A stretch of 64,000 nucleotides of DNA from assembly GCF_000376945.1 (NCBI RefSeq), contig NZ_AQXU01000022.1, positions 1 to 64,000 of the forward strand. Reading direction: 5' to 3'. Below the pieces are notes generated by a model. That model ran no database searches. It saw only the letters and a list, made by a program, of their open reading frames with translations, and had not been told where the DNA came from. Position 1 is the first letter of the stretch. The number at the start of each line of letters is the position of its first letter. The position numbers and the translations under genes were made by a program. This DNA comes from Leeia oryzae DSM 17879 (lineage in GTDB: Bacteria; Pseudomonadota; Gammaproteobacteria; Burkholderiales; Leeiaceae). Of the stretch, positions 55,562-64,000 are shown piece after piece.

Positions 55562-58500
55562 ATGAAACCATTTCCAACATCCTTTAAACCGGTGAACTGG
55601 GTGCTGATTACCCTGGTATTCGGGCTGATACTGACCAGCCTTTATGCCCGCTATCAGGTGCATCGCAATAATGAAGAGATAGAAACGGCTATTACCCAGT
55701 CTACCCGGCATGCCGTTGATGTGGTCAAAGAGCGCCTGCGCATTTATGAGTTTGGCCTGAAAGGCTTGCGCGGGGTCATTCTGGCGCTTGGGGAGCATCG
55801 CCTGAGCCGGGGGGAAATCCGACGCTACCATATGAGCCGGGATATCTCTGTTGAATTCCCCGGTGCAAGAGGCATGGGGTTTATCCGCAGGGTATCCCCC
55901 GGGGATGAAGCCAGCTTTGTGGCCGAGGCACGCAAGGATGGCTCGCCGACATTCACCGTGCATCAGTTTGCCCCTCATGATGGCGACAGGGCCATTATTC
56001 AGTACCTTGAACCGGTCGAGCTCAATTATCCGGCGATCGGCCTGGATATCGCCTCGGAGAAGACCCGGCGCGATGCCGCATTTGAGTCCATCAGAACCGG
56101 CAAGGCCACGTTGACTGCCCCGATTACGCTGGTTCAGGGTGGGGGTAAGTCCCAGTCTGTCCTGTTGTTGCTGCCAATCTACCGCAGCGGTGTGCTGCCT
56201 CAGTCGCTGTACATACGCGAGCAAGAGGCCTTTGGCTGGAGTTATGCGCCAATGATCATGCAGGATGTGCTGTCCAACCTGCCCAGCATTGAGCATTCCT
56301 CGCATATTGCCATTCGTGATGTCACCGAACCTGGCAACCCGATGCTGTTCTATCAGACATCCTGGGCGACCGAAAAATTACCCAGGCTGTTTCCGCATTA
56401 TCAGCTTTTGCAGGTTTATGGCCGAACCTGGCAGTTGGAGTTCAGTGCACACCCCGCATTCATTGAGCATCTGAACCTGCTGCAGCCACAAACCGTTTTC
56501 ATGCTGGGGGGCATTGCCAGCGTACTGGCAGCGGCACTGGTAGGGGTATTGCTGTTGAGTTACCTGCGCAAGCAGGAAATCGTGACGGACAAAGCCATGC
56601 TGGCCACCATTGTGGAGAATTCCAGCGATGCCATTGTCGGTGAGGCGCTGGATGGTACGGTCATCGCCTGGAACCAGGCAGCGTCGGCCTTGTTCGGGTA
56701 TAGCGAATCGGAAGTGCTTGGCAAGCCGGTAGCGGATTTGCTGATGCCAGAAGGGCTGCAAAATGAGGAACAAGAGGCAGGGCCGGCGCAAACACCAGAA
56801 GATATTGCCGGCAGGGATGCCAACAGCCTGGATACGGTGCGTCGCCACAAAGACGGTACGCTAATCGACGTAGCCATTACAACCAGCGAGATTCTGGATA
56901 CCAAAGGGCATCTGATCGGCTCTGCCAAACTCATGCACGATATCCGCCCCCGCAAAGAGGCACTGCGGCAGCTGACCGAGTTTAACCAGCGTCTTGAAGA
57001 GCAGGTGACCAGTCGTACGCTGGAACTGGAGGGGGCACGCCGTAACCTGCAAACGGTACTGGATACCGTGCCCGCCATGATCGGGTATTGGGATAAAGAC
57101 CTGAGAAACGGTTTTGCAAACAAAGCCTACCACGACTGGTTCAATGTCAACCCGGACACCATGCGCGGCATCCACCTGAGCGAACTGCTGGGCAAAGAGT
57201 TGTTTGAACGCAATCGTCCCTATTTCGAGAAAGCACTTCAGGGCGAGATGCAGATTTTCGAGCGGGCCATTCCCAAACCGGATGGTTCCGGGATGCGGTA
57301 TTCGCTGGCCAATTACTTGCCGGATATCGTGAACGGAGAGGTGCGGGGGTTTTTCGTCTTTGTCTATGATGTATCCGATATTACCGAAAGCCGGCAGAAA
57401 CTGGCGCTCGCGCTGATGGAAAACAAGGTATTGCTGGATACCATCAACGAGCAGATGCTGTATTCGGTGGCGGATCTGAACGACCACATCATCGAGATCA
57501 ACGATAACTTCTGCAGGATCAGCGGTTACCAGAGAGAAGAACTCATGGGCCAGTCCCATCACATCCTGAATTCGGATGTTCATGATGCGGCTTTCTGGAA
57601 AGAACTGTGGGCGACCATTTTGTCCGGTAAACCCTGGCATGGCGAAATCTGCAACCGGACCAAAGACGGCCACCTGTATTGGGTCGATACCGTGATTGCG
57701 CCATTTATAGGGCCGGATGGCAAGATCGAACGCTATGTGTCATTGCGCACGGAAATTACCGCCAGAAAACAGGCAGAATCCGAGCTAAAGCAGGTCAATG
57801 CCTTGCTGAACAACGTGCTGAGATCTGCGTCTGAGTTTGCCGTCATCGCCACCGGGCTGGATGGACTGATTAGCGTGTTTAACGAAGGGGCAGAGCGGAT
57901 GCTGGGGTATAAGGCATCGGAACTTGTCGGCAAATGTACCCCCTACGCATTCCATCTGCCGGAAGAGGTCGAGGCGCAAAACCGGCAACTCACCGAGGAG
58001 TATGGGATACCGCTGAATGGTTATACCGAGGTTTATCAAAAGCTCTCTGAAGTCAAATCGGCAGAAACCCGTGAATGGACCTATGTCCGGAAAGATGGCT
58101 CAAGACTGCCTGTATCGCTGACAATTTCTCCTATCCGTAACCATGACGGCAGCTTTGCCGGGTATCTGGGTATTGCCCAGGACATTACAGAGCGAAAACG
58201 CGTCAGCGAGGCGCTGCGGGATGCCAAGGCTGCTGCAGAGGCTGCCAGCGCGGCCAAGAGCATATTCCTGGCTAACATGAGCCACGAAATCCGTACCCCC
58301 ATGAATGCCGTCATCGGCATTACCCATCTGCTTGAACGCAGTCCACTTGATCAGGAGCAACGGCTGCTGGTGGGCAAACTGCAAAATGCCGGTCGGTCAC
58401 TGATGGGTATCATCAATGATGTGCTGGACATCGCCAAGATCGAGGCCGGCGAGATGCAGCTGGACAACATCTGGTTCAACCCGGGCGATATTTTGACGGA

Positions 58501-60493
58501 GCTCGCCGAGCTGTTCAGCCCCCAGGCCAGCGCCAAGCAGCTGGAGTTTGAAGTTGAAAGCAGTCCGGGTCTGCCTGCCTCTTTGCTGGGGGACGCCATG
58601 CGGCTCCGCCAGATTCTGATGAACCTGATCAGCAATGCCATCAAGTTTACTGACCGGGGCCAGGTCATGGTCCACCTGCGGCACGACTTCGCACCTGATG
58701 GTACGGTCTGGTTATTCTATACCGTCGAAGACAGCGGCTGCGGCATTAGCCTTGAAGCACAAGAAAAGCTGTTTACCCCGTTTGTTCAGGCCGATGTTTC
58801 TACAACGCGCCGTTTTGGCGGCACAGGGCTTGGCTTGTCGATAGTGCAACGTCTGGTGACCATGATGGGCGGTGAGGTTGGCGTTGAAAGCCATGCCGGA
58901 GTCGGCAGCAAGTTCTGGGTCCGCTTGCCGTTTGCCATGGCGGGTATGCAATCTTTGCCAGACACGCAGCCCGTTGAGGCTAAGGATAACCAGGTTGAGG
59001 TATGCGTGGTAGACGACAGCGATCAGGATCGCATGATACTGACGGGCATATGTCGGGCTTTGGGCTGGCAGGCCATTGGCTTGGCGAATGGCACCCAACT
59101 GCGCACCTTGCTGCAACAACGGATCAATGCTGGTGCAGCGTTACCGGATGCCTTGCTGGTCGACTGGCAAATGCCGGACATGGATGGTTTGACGTTGTTG
59201 GCGCTGCTCAAGGATGAACTCGGAACGCAGCCATTACCGGCGACCCTGATGATTACGGCCCACGATGCTGCATATGTCCGAAGCCGGGATGTACATCATC
59301 TTGTTGATCAGGTGCTGGAAAAACCCGTGAACAGCTCTGACCTTTTCAATGCCGTCAATGCCTGTATGGCCGGCAAAGAGGGTAATACGGAACGGCTGGT
59401 AAAGGCCACCCGCATCCAGGGCGTCAATACCCAATGGCTCTTGGGGGCACGCCTGCTGCTGGTGGATGATAGCGACATCAATCTGGATGTTGCACAGCGC
59501 CTGCTGAGTCTGGAGGGGGCCATTGTGCAGGTCTGCCGGGATGCGCCGACAGCGCTGGCGTTGCTCCGCGGGCAGCCAGACCAGTTTGATGCGGTGCTGA
59601 TGGATATCCAGATGCCGGGCATGGATGGCTATGAGGCCACCCGGCTGATTCGTAATGACCCCGCGCTATCGACCTTGCCGGTTGTCGCGCTGACAGCAGG
59701 CGCACTGGAAGAAGAACGTCGGCAAGCCGAAGCCGCCGGCATGAATGCATTCCTGACCAAACCGTTAAACCCGGTTCTTATGGTAAAAATCTTGCGGCAA
59801 GTCGTAGAGCGTGCAAGAGGCAAGCCACTGCCGGTGCATCATCTGGAGACGGCCGAGCCAAACCCCTTATGGCCGACGATAGACGGCATTAACGAGACAG
59901 AGGTGACACACCGGCTTGGCAACGATGTTTCCCTGTTTTTGAGCATTCTGCAGCGGCTGTTAAACGAATTTGCGGATTTTGCATCCAGTGACGCCATTCA
60001 GGCAGCCCTGCAGGCGTCCCGTGAGCAACTGGCTGCACGAACCCATAAGCTGTGCGGTTCTGCCGGCTTGTTGGGTGCGCATCAGGTGTATCGGTTCGCC
60101 AGAGGACTGGAAACCTTGTTACGGAATAACGAGACGGAAGAAGCCGTTTTGCAGGCTATCCGCCTGCTTACACAGGCATTTGCAGCGTTGGCAGATAATG
60201 CCCGGGCAGCCCTGGCAGTGCAAAGTGCTGCCATGCCTGCCGAGAAGGTAGTGATACCGGGTCAGTCTGCCAATCCGGAGGCCATTCAAGAACTCGTCAG
60301 CATGCTCAGGCAACAGGACATGATGGCCATAACCCGTTTTAAAGAGATTCGGCCTGATCTGCTGGTGCTGGGAGGGCAGACCCTGTTTGACCGTTTAGGC
60401 AAGCTGATTGACAATCTGGATTTTACTCAGGCGCTGGAAATGCTTGAAAAAGCGGTTAAACTGCATAATGAACCCGCCCAGCGGGAAACGTAA
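55562..60493 (+). CDS. CHASE-PAS hybrid sensor histidine kinase with two REC domains and HPt
   Basis: 1643 residues. Membrane segment about 12-30, periplasmic CHASE sensor (about 45-240: ISVEFPGARGMGFIRRV, AIGLDIASEKTRRDA), second membrane segment about 309-334, then four PAS domains (about 345-885). HisKA follows with H905 in [11 protein letters not shown], HATPase ([10 protein letters not shown]), REC1 about 1146 (VVDDSDQDRM, ALLVDWQMPDMDG), REC2 about 1298 (LLVDDSDINL, VLMDIQMPGMDG) and C-terminal HPt with H1493 region RTHKLCGSAGLLGA. Start choice is uncertain (ATG at 55541 also possible). The REC-GGDEF gene 12 bases downstream is the likely partner; output is probably cyclic di-GMP. Confidence 0.92.
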   Translation: MKPFPTSFKPVNWVLITLVFGLILTSLYARYQVHRNNEEIETAITQSTRHAVDVVKERLRIYEFGLKGLRGVILALGEHRLSRGEIRRYHMSRDISVEFPGARGMGFIRRVSPGDEASFVAEARKDGSPTFTVHQFAPHDGDRAIIQYLEPVELNYPAIGLDIASEKTRRDAAFESIRTGKATLTAPITLVQGGGKSQSVLLLLPIYRSGVLPQSLYIREQEAFGWSYAPMIMQDVLSNLPSIEHSSHIAIRDVTEPGNPMLFYQTSWATEKLPRLFPHYQLLQVYGRTWQLEFSAHPAFIEHLNLLQPQTVFMLGGIASVLAAALVGVLLLSYLRKQEIVTDKAMLATIVENSSDAIVGEALDGTVIAWNQAASALFGYSESEVLGKPVADLLMPEGLQNEEQEAGPAQTPEDIAGRDANSLDTVRRHKDGTLIDVAITTSEILDTKGHLIGSAKLMHDIRPRKEALRQLTEFNQRLEEQVTSRTLELEGARRNLQTVLDTVPAMIGYWDKDLRNGFANKAYHDWFNVNPDTMRGIHLSELLGKELFERNRPYFEKALQGEMQIFERAIPKPDGSGMRYSLANYLPDIVNGEVRGFFVFVYDVSDITESRQKLALALMENKVLLDTINEQMLYSVADLNDHIIEINDNFCRISGYQREELMGQSHHILNSDVHDAAFWKELWATILSGKPWHGEICNRTKDGHLYWVDTVIAPFIGPDGKIERYVSLRTEITARKQAESELKQVNALLNNVLRSASEFAVIATGLDGLISVFNEGAERMLGYKASELVGKCTPYAFHLPEEVEAQNRQLTEEYGIPLNGYTEVYQKLSEVKSAETREWTYVRKDGSRLPVSLTISPIRNHDGSFAGYLGIAQDITERKRVSEALRDAKAAAEAASAAKSIFLANMSHEIRTPMNAVIGITHLLERSPLDQEQRLLVGKLQNAGRSLMGIINDVLDIAKIEAGEMQLDNIWFNPGDILTELAELFSPQASAKQLEFEVESSPGLPASLLGDAMRLRQILMNLISNAIKFTDRGQVMVHLRHDFAPDGTVWLFYTVEDSGCGISLEAQEKLFTPFVQADVSTTRRFGGTGLGLSIVQRLVTMMGGEVGVESHAGVGSKFWVRLPFAMAGMQSLPDTQPVEAKDNQVEVCVVDDSDQDRMILTGICRALGWQAIGLANGTQLRTLLQQRINAGAALPDALLVDWQMPDMDGLTLLALLKDELGTQPLPATLMITAHDAAYVRSRDVHHLVDQVLEKPVNSSDLFNAVNACMAGKEGNTERLVKATRIQGVNTQWLLGARLLLVDDSDINLDVAQRLLSLEGAIVQVCRDAPTALALLRGQPDQFDAVLMDIQMPGMDGYEATRLIRNDPALSTLPVVALTAGALEEERRQAEAAGMNAFLTKPLNPVLMVKILRQVVERARGKPLPVHHLETAEPNPLWPTIDGINETEVTHRLGNDVSLFLSILQRLLNEFADFASSDAIQAALQASREQLAARTHKLCGSAGLLGAHQVYRFARGLETLLRNNETEEAVLQAIRLLTQAFAALADNARAALAVQSAAMPAEKVVIPGQSANPEAIQELVSMLRQQDMMAITRFKEIRPDLLVLGGQTLFDRLGKLIDNLDFTQALEMLEKAVKLHNEPAQRET

Positions 60494-60505
60494 GGATTGC
60501 ACCAT

Positions 60506-61498
60506 ATGATGTCTCCTGATCCATCAAAGACCAATATACTGTTGGTTGATGATGATCCTTCTTCCATTCAGGTACTTAGCAAAGCCTTGACCGGCCTGGG
60601 GCGCATCCGTTTTGCAACCTCCGGTGCAGATGCCTTGCGCCTGGCCCTGGAAGTACCGCCGGACCTGGTGCTGCTGGATGCAGAAATGCCTGGCATGAAC
60701 GGTTTTCAGGTGTGCCAGGCCATGAAGTCAGAACCGGTGCTTGCCAATATTCCGGTTATTTTTGTGACCGGGCATAGCGAAGAATCCATGGAAGAAAGCG
60801 GGCTTGCGCTCGGGGCGGTGGATTTCATCGCCAAGCCCATTCGGCCCGCGATTGTTGTGGCCAGGGTAAAAACGCATCTGCGCCTGAAACACGCCAGTGA
60901 TGTTCTTTTGCAACTGGCCAATACCGATGGACTGACCGGGATAGCCAACCGTCGTAGTCTGGATCAGGTGCTGATTCGCGAGTGGCTGCGGTCCCGTCGG
61001 CTTCAGAGCCCGCTGTCGGTGCTGATGCTGGATATCGATTATTTCAAACTGTACAACGATACCTACGGACACCTGAAAGGGGATGAAACCCTGATCAGCA
61101 TCGCCAAGGCCATTCAGGCATGCATGAGCCGCCCTTGTGATCTGGTCGCAAGATATGGTGGAGAAGAGTTCGTCGCCGTCTTGCCGGATACCGGCCTTAC
61201 CGGCGCTTTGAACATCGCCTCGACCATCATGGAAAAGATAAAAGCACTGGCCTTGCCGCACACTGCGACTGACAAGGGATATGTAACTGTTTCTATCGGT
61301 ATCGCATGTTTTAACGGCAAGCACATTCTCAGTTCAGAAGGCGTACTGACCAAGGCAGAAAGCCAGACCCTGAACGAAATCCAGAGCGTCGCAGAACTCT
61401 TGTCTGTCGCCGACCAGGCGCTCTACCAGGCCAAGGACGCTGGCCGGGCCAGCATTGCAGTTGGCAAGAGCCTGAAGCCGGTTGTCCAAGAACAGTAA
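60506..61498 (+). CDS. Response regulator with REC and GGDEF (diguanylate cyclase) domains
   Basis: 330 residues. Receiver domain at 8-125 (LLVDDDPSSI, VLLDAEMPGMNG, FIAKPI), then a GGDEF domain with an active GGEEF loop near residue 217 and an RPCD I-site five residues before it. TAAGGA lies 9 bases before the ATG at 60506; a TTG further upstream is not needed. Coupled to the hybrid kinase gene by a 12-base gap. Confidence 0.93.
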   Translation: MMSPDPSKTNILLVDDDPSSIQVLSKALTGLGRIRFATSGADALRLALEVPPDLVLLDAEMPGMNGFQVCQAMKSEPVLANIPVIFVTGHSEESMEESGLALGAVDFIAKPIRPAIVVARVKTHLRLKHASDVLLQLANTDGLTGIANRRSLDQVLIREWLRSRRLQSPLSVLMLDIDYFKLYNDTYGHLKGDETLISIAKAIQACMSRPCDLVARYGGEEFVAVLPDTGLTGALNIASTIMEKIKALALPHTATDKGYVTVSIGIACFNGKHILSSEGVLTKAESQTLNEIQSVAELLSVADQALYQAKDAGRASIAVGKSLKPVVQEQ

Positions 61499-61644
61499 TG
61501 GCAAACGTCACTTTTATCTTTTTTTCATGAGCGCCAGTCCAGGTGGTGAGTGATGCCCGGCAGAATCAGCCATTTATTTTTTAATAGACGGCTTTGACTG
61601 GCAATGTTGATGAGAACATTGGGGAGGGACGGGAACGTACCCAT

Positions 61645-61670
61645 AAAATCCTTACATTCGCGAGGATTTT
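61645..61670. promoter_or_regulatory. HipB operator, site 1
   Basis: AAAATCCT-N10-AGGATTTT, perfect 8-bp arms; ATCC-N12-GGAT core. Centre 61657.5. Confidence 0.7.
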
Positions 61671-61694
61671 TACAAGTAAACCTGCCAAAAAACT

Positions 61695-61720
61695 GAAATC
61701 CGCACGATCAAGTGGATTTC
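61695..61720. promoter_or_regulatory. HipB operator, site 2
   Basis: GAAATCC-N12-GGATTTC. Centre 61707.5, exactly 50 bases from site 1. Confidence 0.65.
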
Positions 61721-61746
61721 TTGCCAATCTTGTTGTTTTGATCCAC

Positions 61747-61768
61747 AATCCTTACAAATGTGAGGATT
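61747..61768. promoter_or_regulatory. HipB operator, site 3
   Basis: AATCCT-TACAAATGTG-AGGATT, almost the same as site 1 including part of the spacer. Centre 61757.5, again 50 bases on, and 5 bases before the hipB start. Confidence 0.7.
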
Positions 61769-61772
61769 TATC

Positions 61773-62039
61773 ATGAAAATACCTATCGAAAATGCAGCCG
61801 CCATTGGTAAGGTGGTGCGCGCCAGCCGTAAGGCTCAGAAGATTCGCCAGGATGATGCGGCGGGCAGCATCGGTGTTAGCGAGAACTTCTTGGGCAAGAT
61901 AGAGCGCGGTAGTGATTCCGTACAATGGGGAAAGCTCTTTCAGGTACTTGAAGGGTTGGGTATCCGAGTCATGGTGGATGTCCCGGAGAGTGTGGCTACC
62001 TATCTGAACCATGCTGAAACCGGCAAGGAGAAACCATGA
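61773..62039 (+). CDS. hipB: HipB-like antitoxin, XRE-family DNA-binding protein
   Basis: 88 residues; Cro/C1-type helix-turn-helix (KVVRASRKAQKIRQDDAAGSIGVSENFLGKIERGSDSV). Neutralises HipA and represses the operon. It overlaps the hipA start by four bases (ATGA), so the two are translationally coupled. Three inverted repeats cover its promoter. Confidence 0.9.
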   Translation: MKIPIENAAAIGKVVRASRKAQKIRQDDAAGSIGVSENFLGKIERGSDSVQWGKLFQVLEGLGIRVMVDVPESVATYLNHAETGKEKP

Positions 62040-63352
62040 ACGGCCGGTTCTTGCGCGCATCCATCAATCAGATAGAAGTGGGTGTCTTGCAAGAGGTGAG
62101 CGGCCTGTGGAGCTTTCAATACACATCAGACTGGCTGGGTAACCCGGATGGGTTTGCACTAAGTCCACACCTGCCACTGACTGTTGAACCTTTGCTGGAT
62201 GGGGCAAGCCAGCGCCCTGTGCAGTGGTATTTCGATAATCTGCTGCCGGAAGAAGGGCAGCGTATGCTGTTAGCCGGAGATGCCAAGCTCGATGTCGCAG
62301 ATGCTTTTGGTTTGCTGGCCTGGTATGGGGCAGAATCTGCTGGCTCCGTTACTTTGCTGCCTCCGAATCTTGTGCCTCAAGTCGCTGAACCCCTACGGCC
62401 ATTGCCGGATACTGCGCTGGAAGCGCGTATCCGCCAGTTGCCCAAAGCCCCGTTGACGCATGCAGCCATCAAACGCATGTCGCTGGCCGGTGCCCAGCAC
62501 AAGCTTGCCGTCGTGCTGCTACAGGATGACCTGTTTGAGCCCGCCGGTGCAACACCGTCCACGCATATCCTGAAACCGGATCACCCGGATGAAGACTACC
62601 CCCATTCAGTGATCAATGAATGGTTTGTGATGCGCCTGGCCAAGCGAGTCGGCCTGGCGGTGCCTGATGTACACCGTCGCTACGTACCTTCCCCTGTGTA
62701 TCTGATAGACCGCTTTGACCGGATTGTAGATGTTCAGGGTTGGCAGCGCCGACACGTCATCGATGCCTGCCAATTGCTAGGGCTAGACCGCAGCTTCAAA
62801 TACAGCCAGGGCAGTATGGACAGTCTGGCCGCATTAGCCAATGCTTGCCGCAGCCCGGCGGTAGCGCGCGCCCGGCTTTTTGGCTGGCTCGTGTTCAATG
62901 TACTTGTTGGCAATAGCGATGCCCATCTGAAAAACCTGAGTTTTCTCGTCTCGCACGAGGGTGTCCAGTTGGCGCCATTCTACGATTTGCTCAGCGTGGC
63001 CACGTATGATTCGCCAGCCTTTGGCAAAAAGGGCTGGCCAGCACAAACCAGACTGGCATGGCCGATACTGGAGGTAAGCCACTTTTCGGATATTACCCGA
63101 GAATTGCTACTGAAGGCCGGTGCATCGTTAAATCTGGCCAAAGGCACGGCCGAGCGTTTGCTTGAGAACCTGCGTAGCCGCATTGTGCAAGAGGCGGACG
63201 TACTTTACACCGAGGTGGAAACTGAGAATGCCCGGATTGCCCAGATGCATCCCGAGTTGTCTGCAACGATGGCTGGGGAATCACGCTGTATCAGAGCTAT
63301 TGTGCACAGCGTGATTAAAGAGATGGTCAGGCAGATGGCGCCAAGCGCGTAA
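62036..63352 (+). CDS. hipA: HipA-like serine/threonine kinase toxin
   Basis: 438 residues. Kinase landmarks: SLAGAQHKLAVVL (ATP-binding, couple-subdomain), catalytic GNSDAHLKN (Asp and Asn around residue 293) and metal-binding YDLLS. In the E. coli protein this kinase inactivates glutamyl-tRNA synthetase and promotes persistence; the target here is not shown. All key residues are intact, so it is likely active. No further genes of the operon follow. Confidence 0.92.
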   Translation: MNGRFLRASINQIEVGVLQEVSGLWSFQYTSDWLGNPDGFALSPHLPLTVEPLLDGASQRPVQWYFDNLLPEEGQRMLLAGDAKLDVADAFGLLAWYGAESAGSVTLLPPNLVPQVAEPLRPLPDTALEARIRQLPKAPLTHAAIKRMSLAGAQHKLAVVLLQDDLFEPAGATPSTHILKPDHPDEDYPHSVINEWFVMRLAKRVGLAVPDVHRRYVPSPVYLIDRFDRIVDVQGWQRRHVIDACQLLGLDRSFKYSQGSMDSLAALANACRSPAVARARLFGWLVFNVLVGNSDAHLKNLSFLVSHEGVQLAPFYDLLSVATYDSPAFGKKGWPAQTRLAWPILEVSHFSDITRELLLKAGASLNLAKGTAERLLENLRSRIVQEADVLYTEVETENARIAQMHPELSATMAGESRCIRAIVHSVIKEMVRQMAPSA

Positions 63353-63716
63353 ATGGCTCCAACGGGTATTCCGCTATCCAACATATGCCGGTCCCTATCG
63401 ACGACATGCCGCTCATGTACCTGCGTCCGTTGCAAAATAGCGAGACTCTGAACTAACTACTGCCCCTCGATGCTCAGAAGCATTTCGCGTGATTGCCCAG
63501 CAATAGCAAGAACGGCTAGACGCAGCGAGTAAATTGATATTTCGGATGTTGTGAGTGGTGCGTGAGGTGAAATCAGTCAAATATGATGTCTAAAAATAGT
63601 GAAATGAAATATTCATTTGGAATTATAATTTTGAGTTTATGCTATAGTCCTTAAAGCGTTGGTGCTAGACACAAAGACGCTCCTGAAAGCGTGTGATTTT
63701 CCTGTTGGAGAGGGCT
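63353..63716. other. 364-bp gene-free AT-rich stretch
   Basis: A weak promoter-like TTGGAA (63617) and TATAGT (63643) with a 20-base spacer lies about 70 bases before the last gene. No frame of interest. Confidence 0.3.
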
Positions 63717-64000
63717 ATGGTTTATAAGTTTGTAACTCTGGCTGTTTTAAGTACGCTTTGTACATCGGTGTTCGCGGAAGAAAAGACGATTTCTCTGAAT
63801 GAAGTCGAATCATTGAGACAGCAAGGGAATTCGATCAGAACATTCACGCCAGTCTTCAGCCAATTAGTGACATTTTCCTTTCCTAAAGGATTTGTGCCAG
63901 CATATGAGGCTGCACAGGGTAGCCAGTATATTCAAGAAGCCGTCTTGGAAGGTGAAAGTGTCAAAAAATGGTCCCAGATGATTACGCTGACAGGGGGAAA
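63717..64000 (+). CDS. Secreted hypothetical protein, 3' end outside window
   Basis: Open to the window edge (94 codons seen). TTGGAG with GGAG 6 bases before the ATG. Signal peptide MVYKFVTLAVLSTLCTSVFA. The mature part (FTPVFSQLVTFSFPKGFVPAYE, KWSQMITLTG) is not recognised. No function can be given. Confidence 0.75.
   Translation, partial: MVYKFVTLAVLSTLCTSVFAEEKTISLNEVESLRQQGNSIRTFTPVFSQLVTFSFPKGFVPAYEAAQGSQYIQEAVLEGESVKKWSQMITLTGG

Overview
The window reads as one stretch of a Gram-negative proteobacterial chromosome, most likely betaproteobacterial and possibly Neisseriales. The basis is a GC content in the mid-50s, GCN4-type LysR regulators, periplasmic binding proteins, a dmp-type phenol hydroxylase operon and an E. 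coli-type ArgG. The taxonomy is an inference from gene families; there is no rRNA or tRNA gene in the window to test it. Most genes have good AGGA/GGAG ribosome binding sites, which let many starts be moved inward from the longest reading frame.

Layout. 1-4.1 kb: end of pstS with its terminator, two small hypothetical genes and a membrane PAS-GGDEF diguanylate cyclase. 4.1-5.9 kb: glutathione S-transferase and glutathione-dependent formaldehyde dehydrogenase. 6.0-14.2 kb: an amino-acid cluster made of an Fe(II)/2-oxoglutarate oxygenase, a LysR regulator, a complete polar amino-acid ABC transporter, a histidine ammonia-lyase homologue that lacks the cofactor-forming Ala-Ser-Gly tripeptide, and a double cupin. 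14.2-20.1 kb: LysR/NAD(P)-binding pair, FrnE-like DsbA protein with a Tat-exported DODA-type dioxygenase, a binding protein and argG. 20.6-22.6 kb: a probable integron cassette remnant (attC-like site, histidine phosphatase, broken GNAT gene). 22.6-28 kb: a cytosine-permease-like/histidine-kinase fusion coupled to a REC-HD-GYP protein, bounded by an imperfect direct repeat. 28-32.8 kb: complete dmpKLMNOP phenol hydroxylase operon. 33.1-38.1 kb: catabolic cluster for a (probably basic) amino acid with a DauR/YheO-type regulator.

38.3-42.6 kb is a compact osmotic-stress module: a MarR regulator, a fused glucosyl-3-phosphoglycerate synthase-like/HAD phosphatase protein, an MscS channel and a ClC exchanger. 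Three copies of an 18-bp inverted repeat (TACATTT-N4-AAATGTA) lie upstream of marR, of the fusion gene and of clc, so this looks like a self-contained MarR regulon. 42.8-45.1 kb: an ACT-domain protein, two tandem secreted DUF4360-like proteins and a GGDEF fragment. 45.2-51.1 kb: MFS exporter, LysR, and an SDR-SDR-MoaF-SDR cluster. 51.2-55.5 kb: PuuD-type amidase, RarD-type transporter, phytanoyl-CoA dioxygenase-like protein and a LacI regulator. 55.5-61.5 kb: a large CHASE/PAS hybrid kinase with a REC-GGDEF partner. 61.6-63.4 kb: a hipBA toxin-antitoxin operon whose upstream region carries three inverted repeats at exactly 50-bp spacing. The window ends inside a secreted hypothetical gene.

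The strongest candidates for something new are the cofactor-less ammonia-lyase homologue with its hydroxylase/transporter neighbours, and the MarR-controlled GT-HAD/MscS/ClC module. The transporter-kinase fusion and the regularly spaced hip operators come next.
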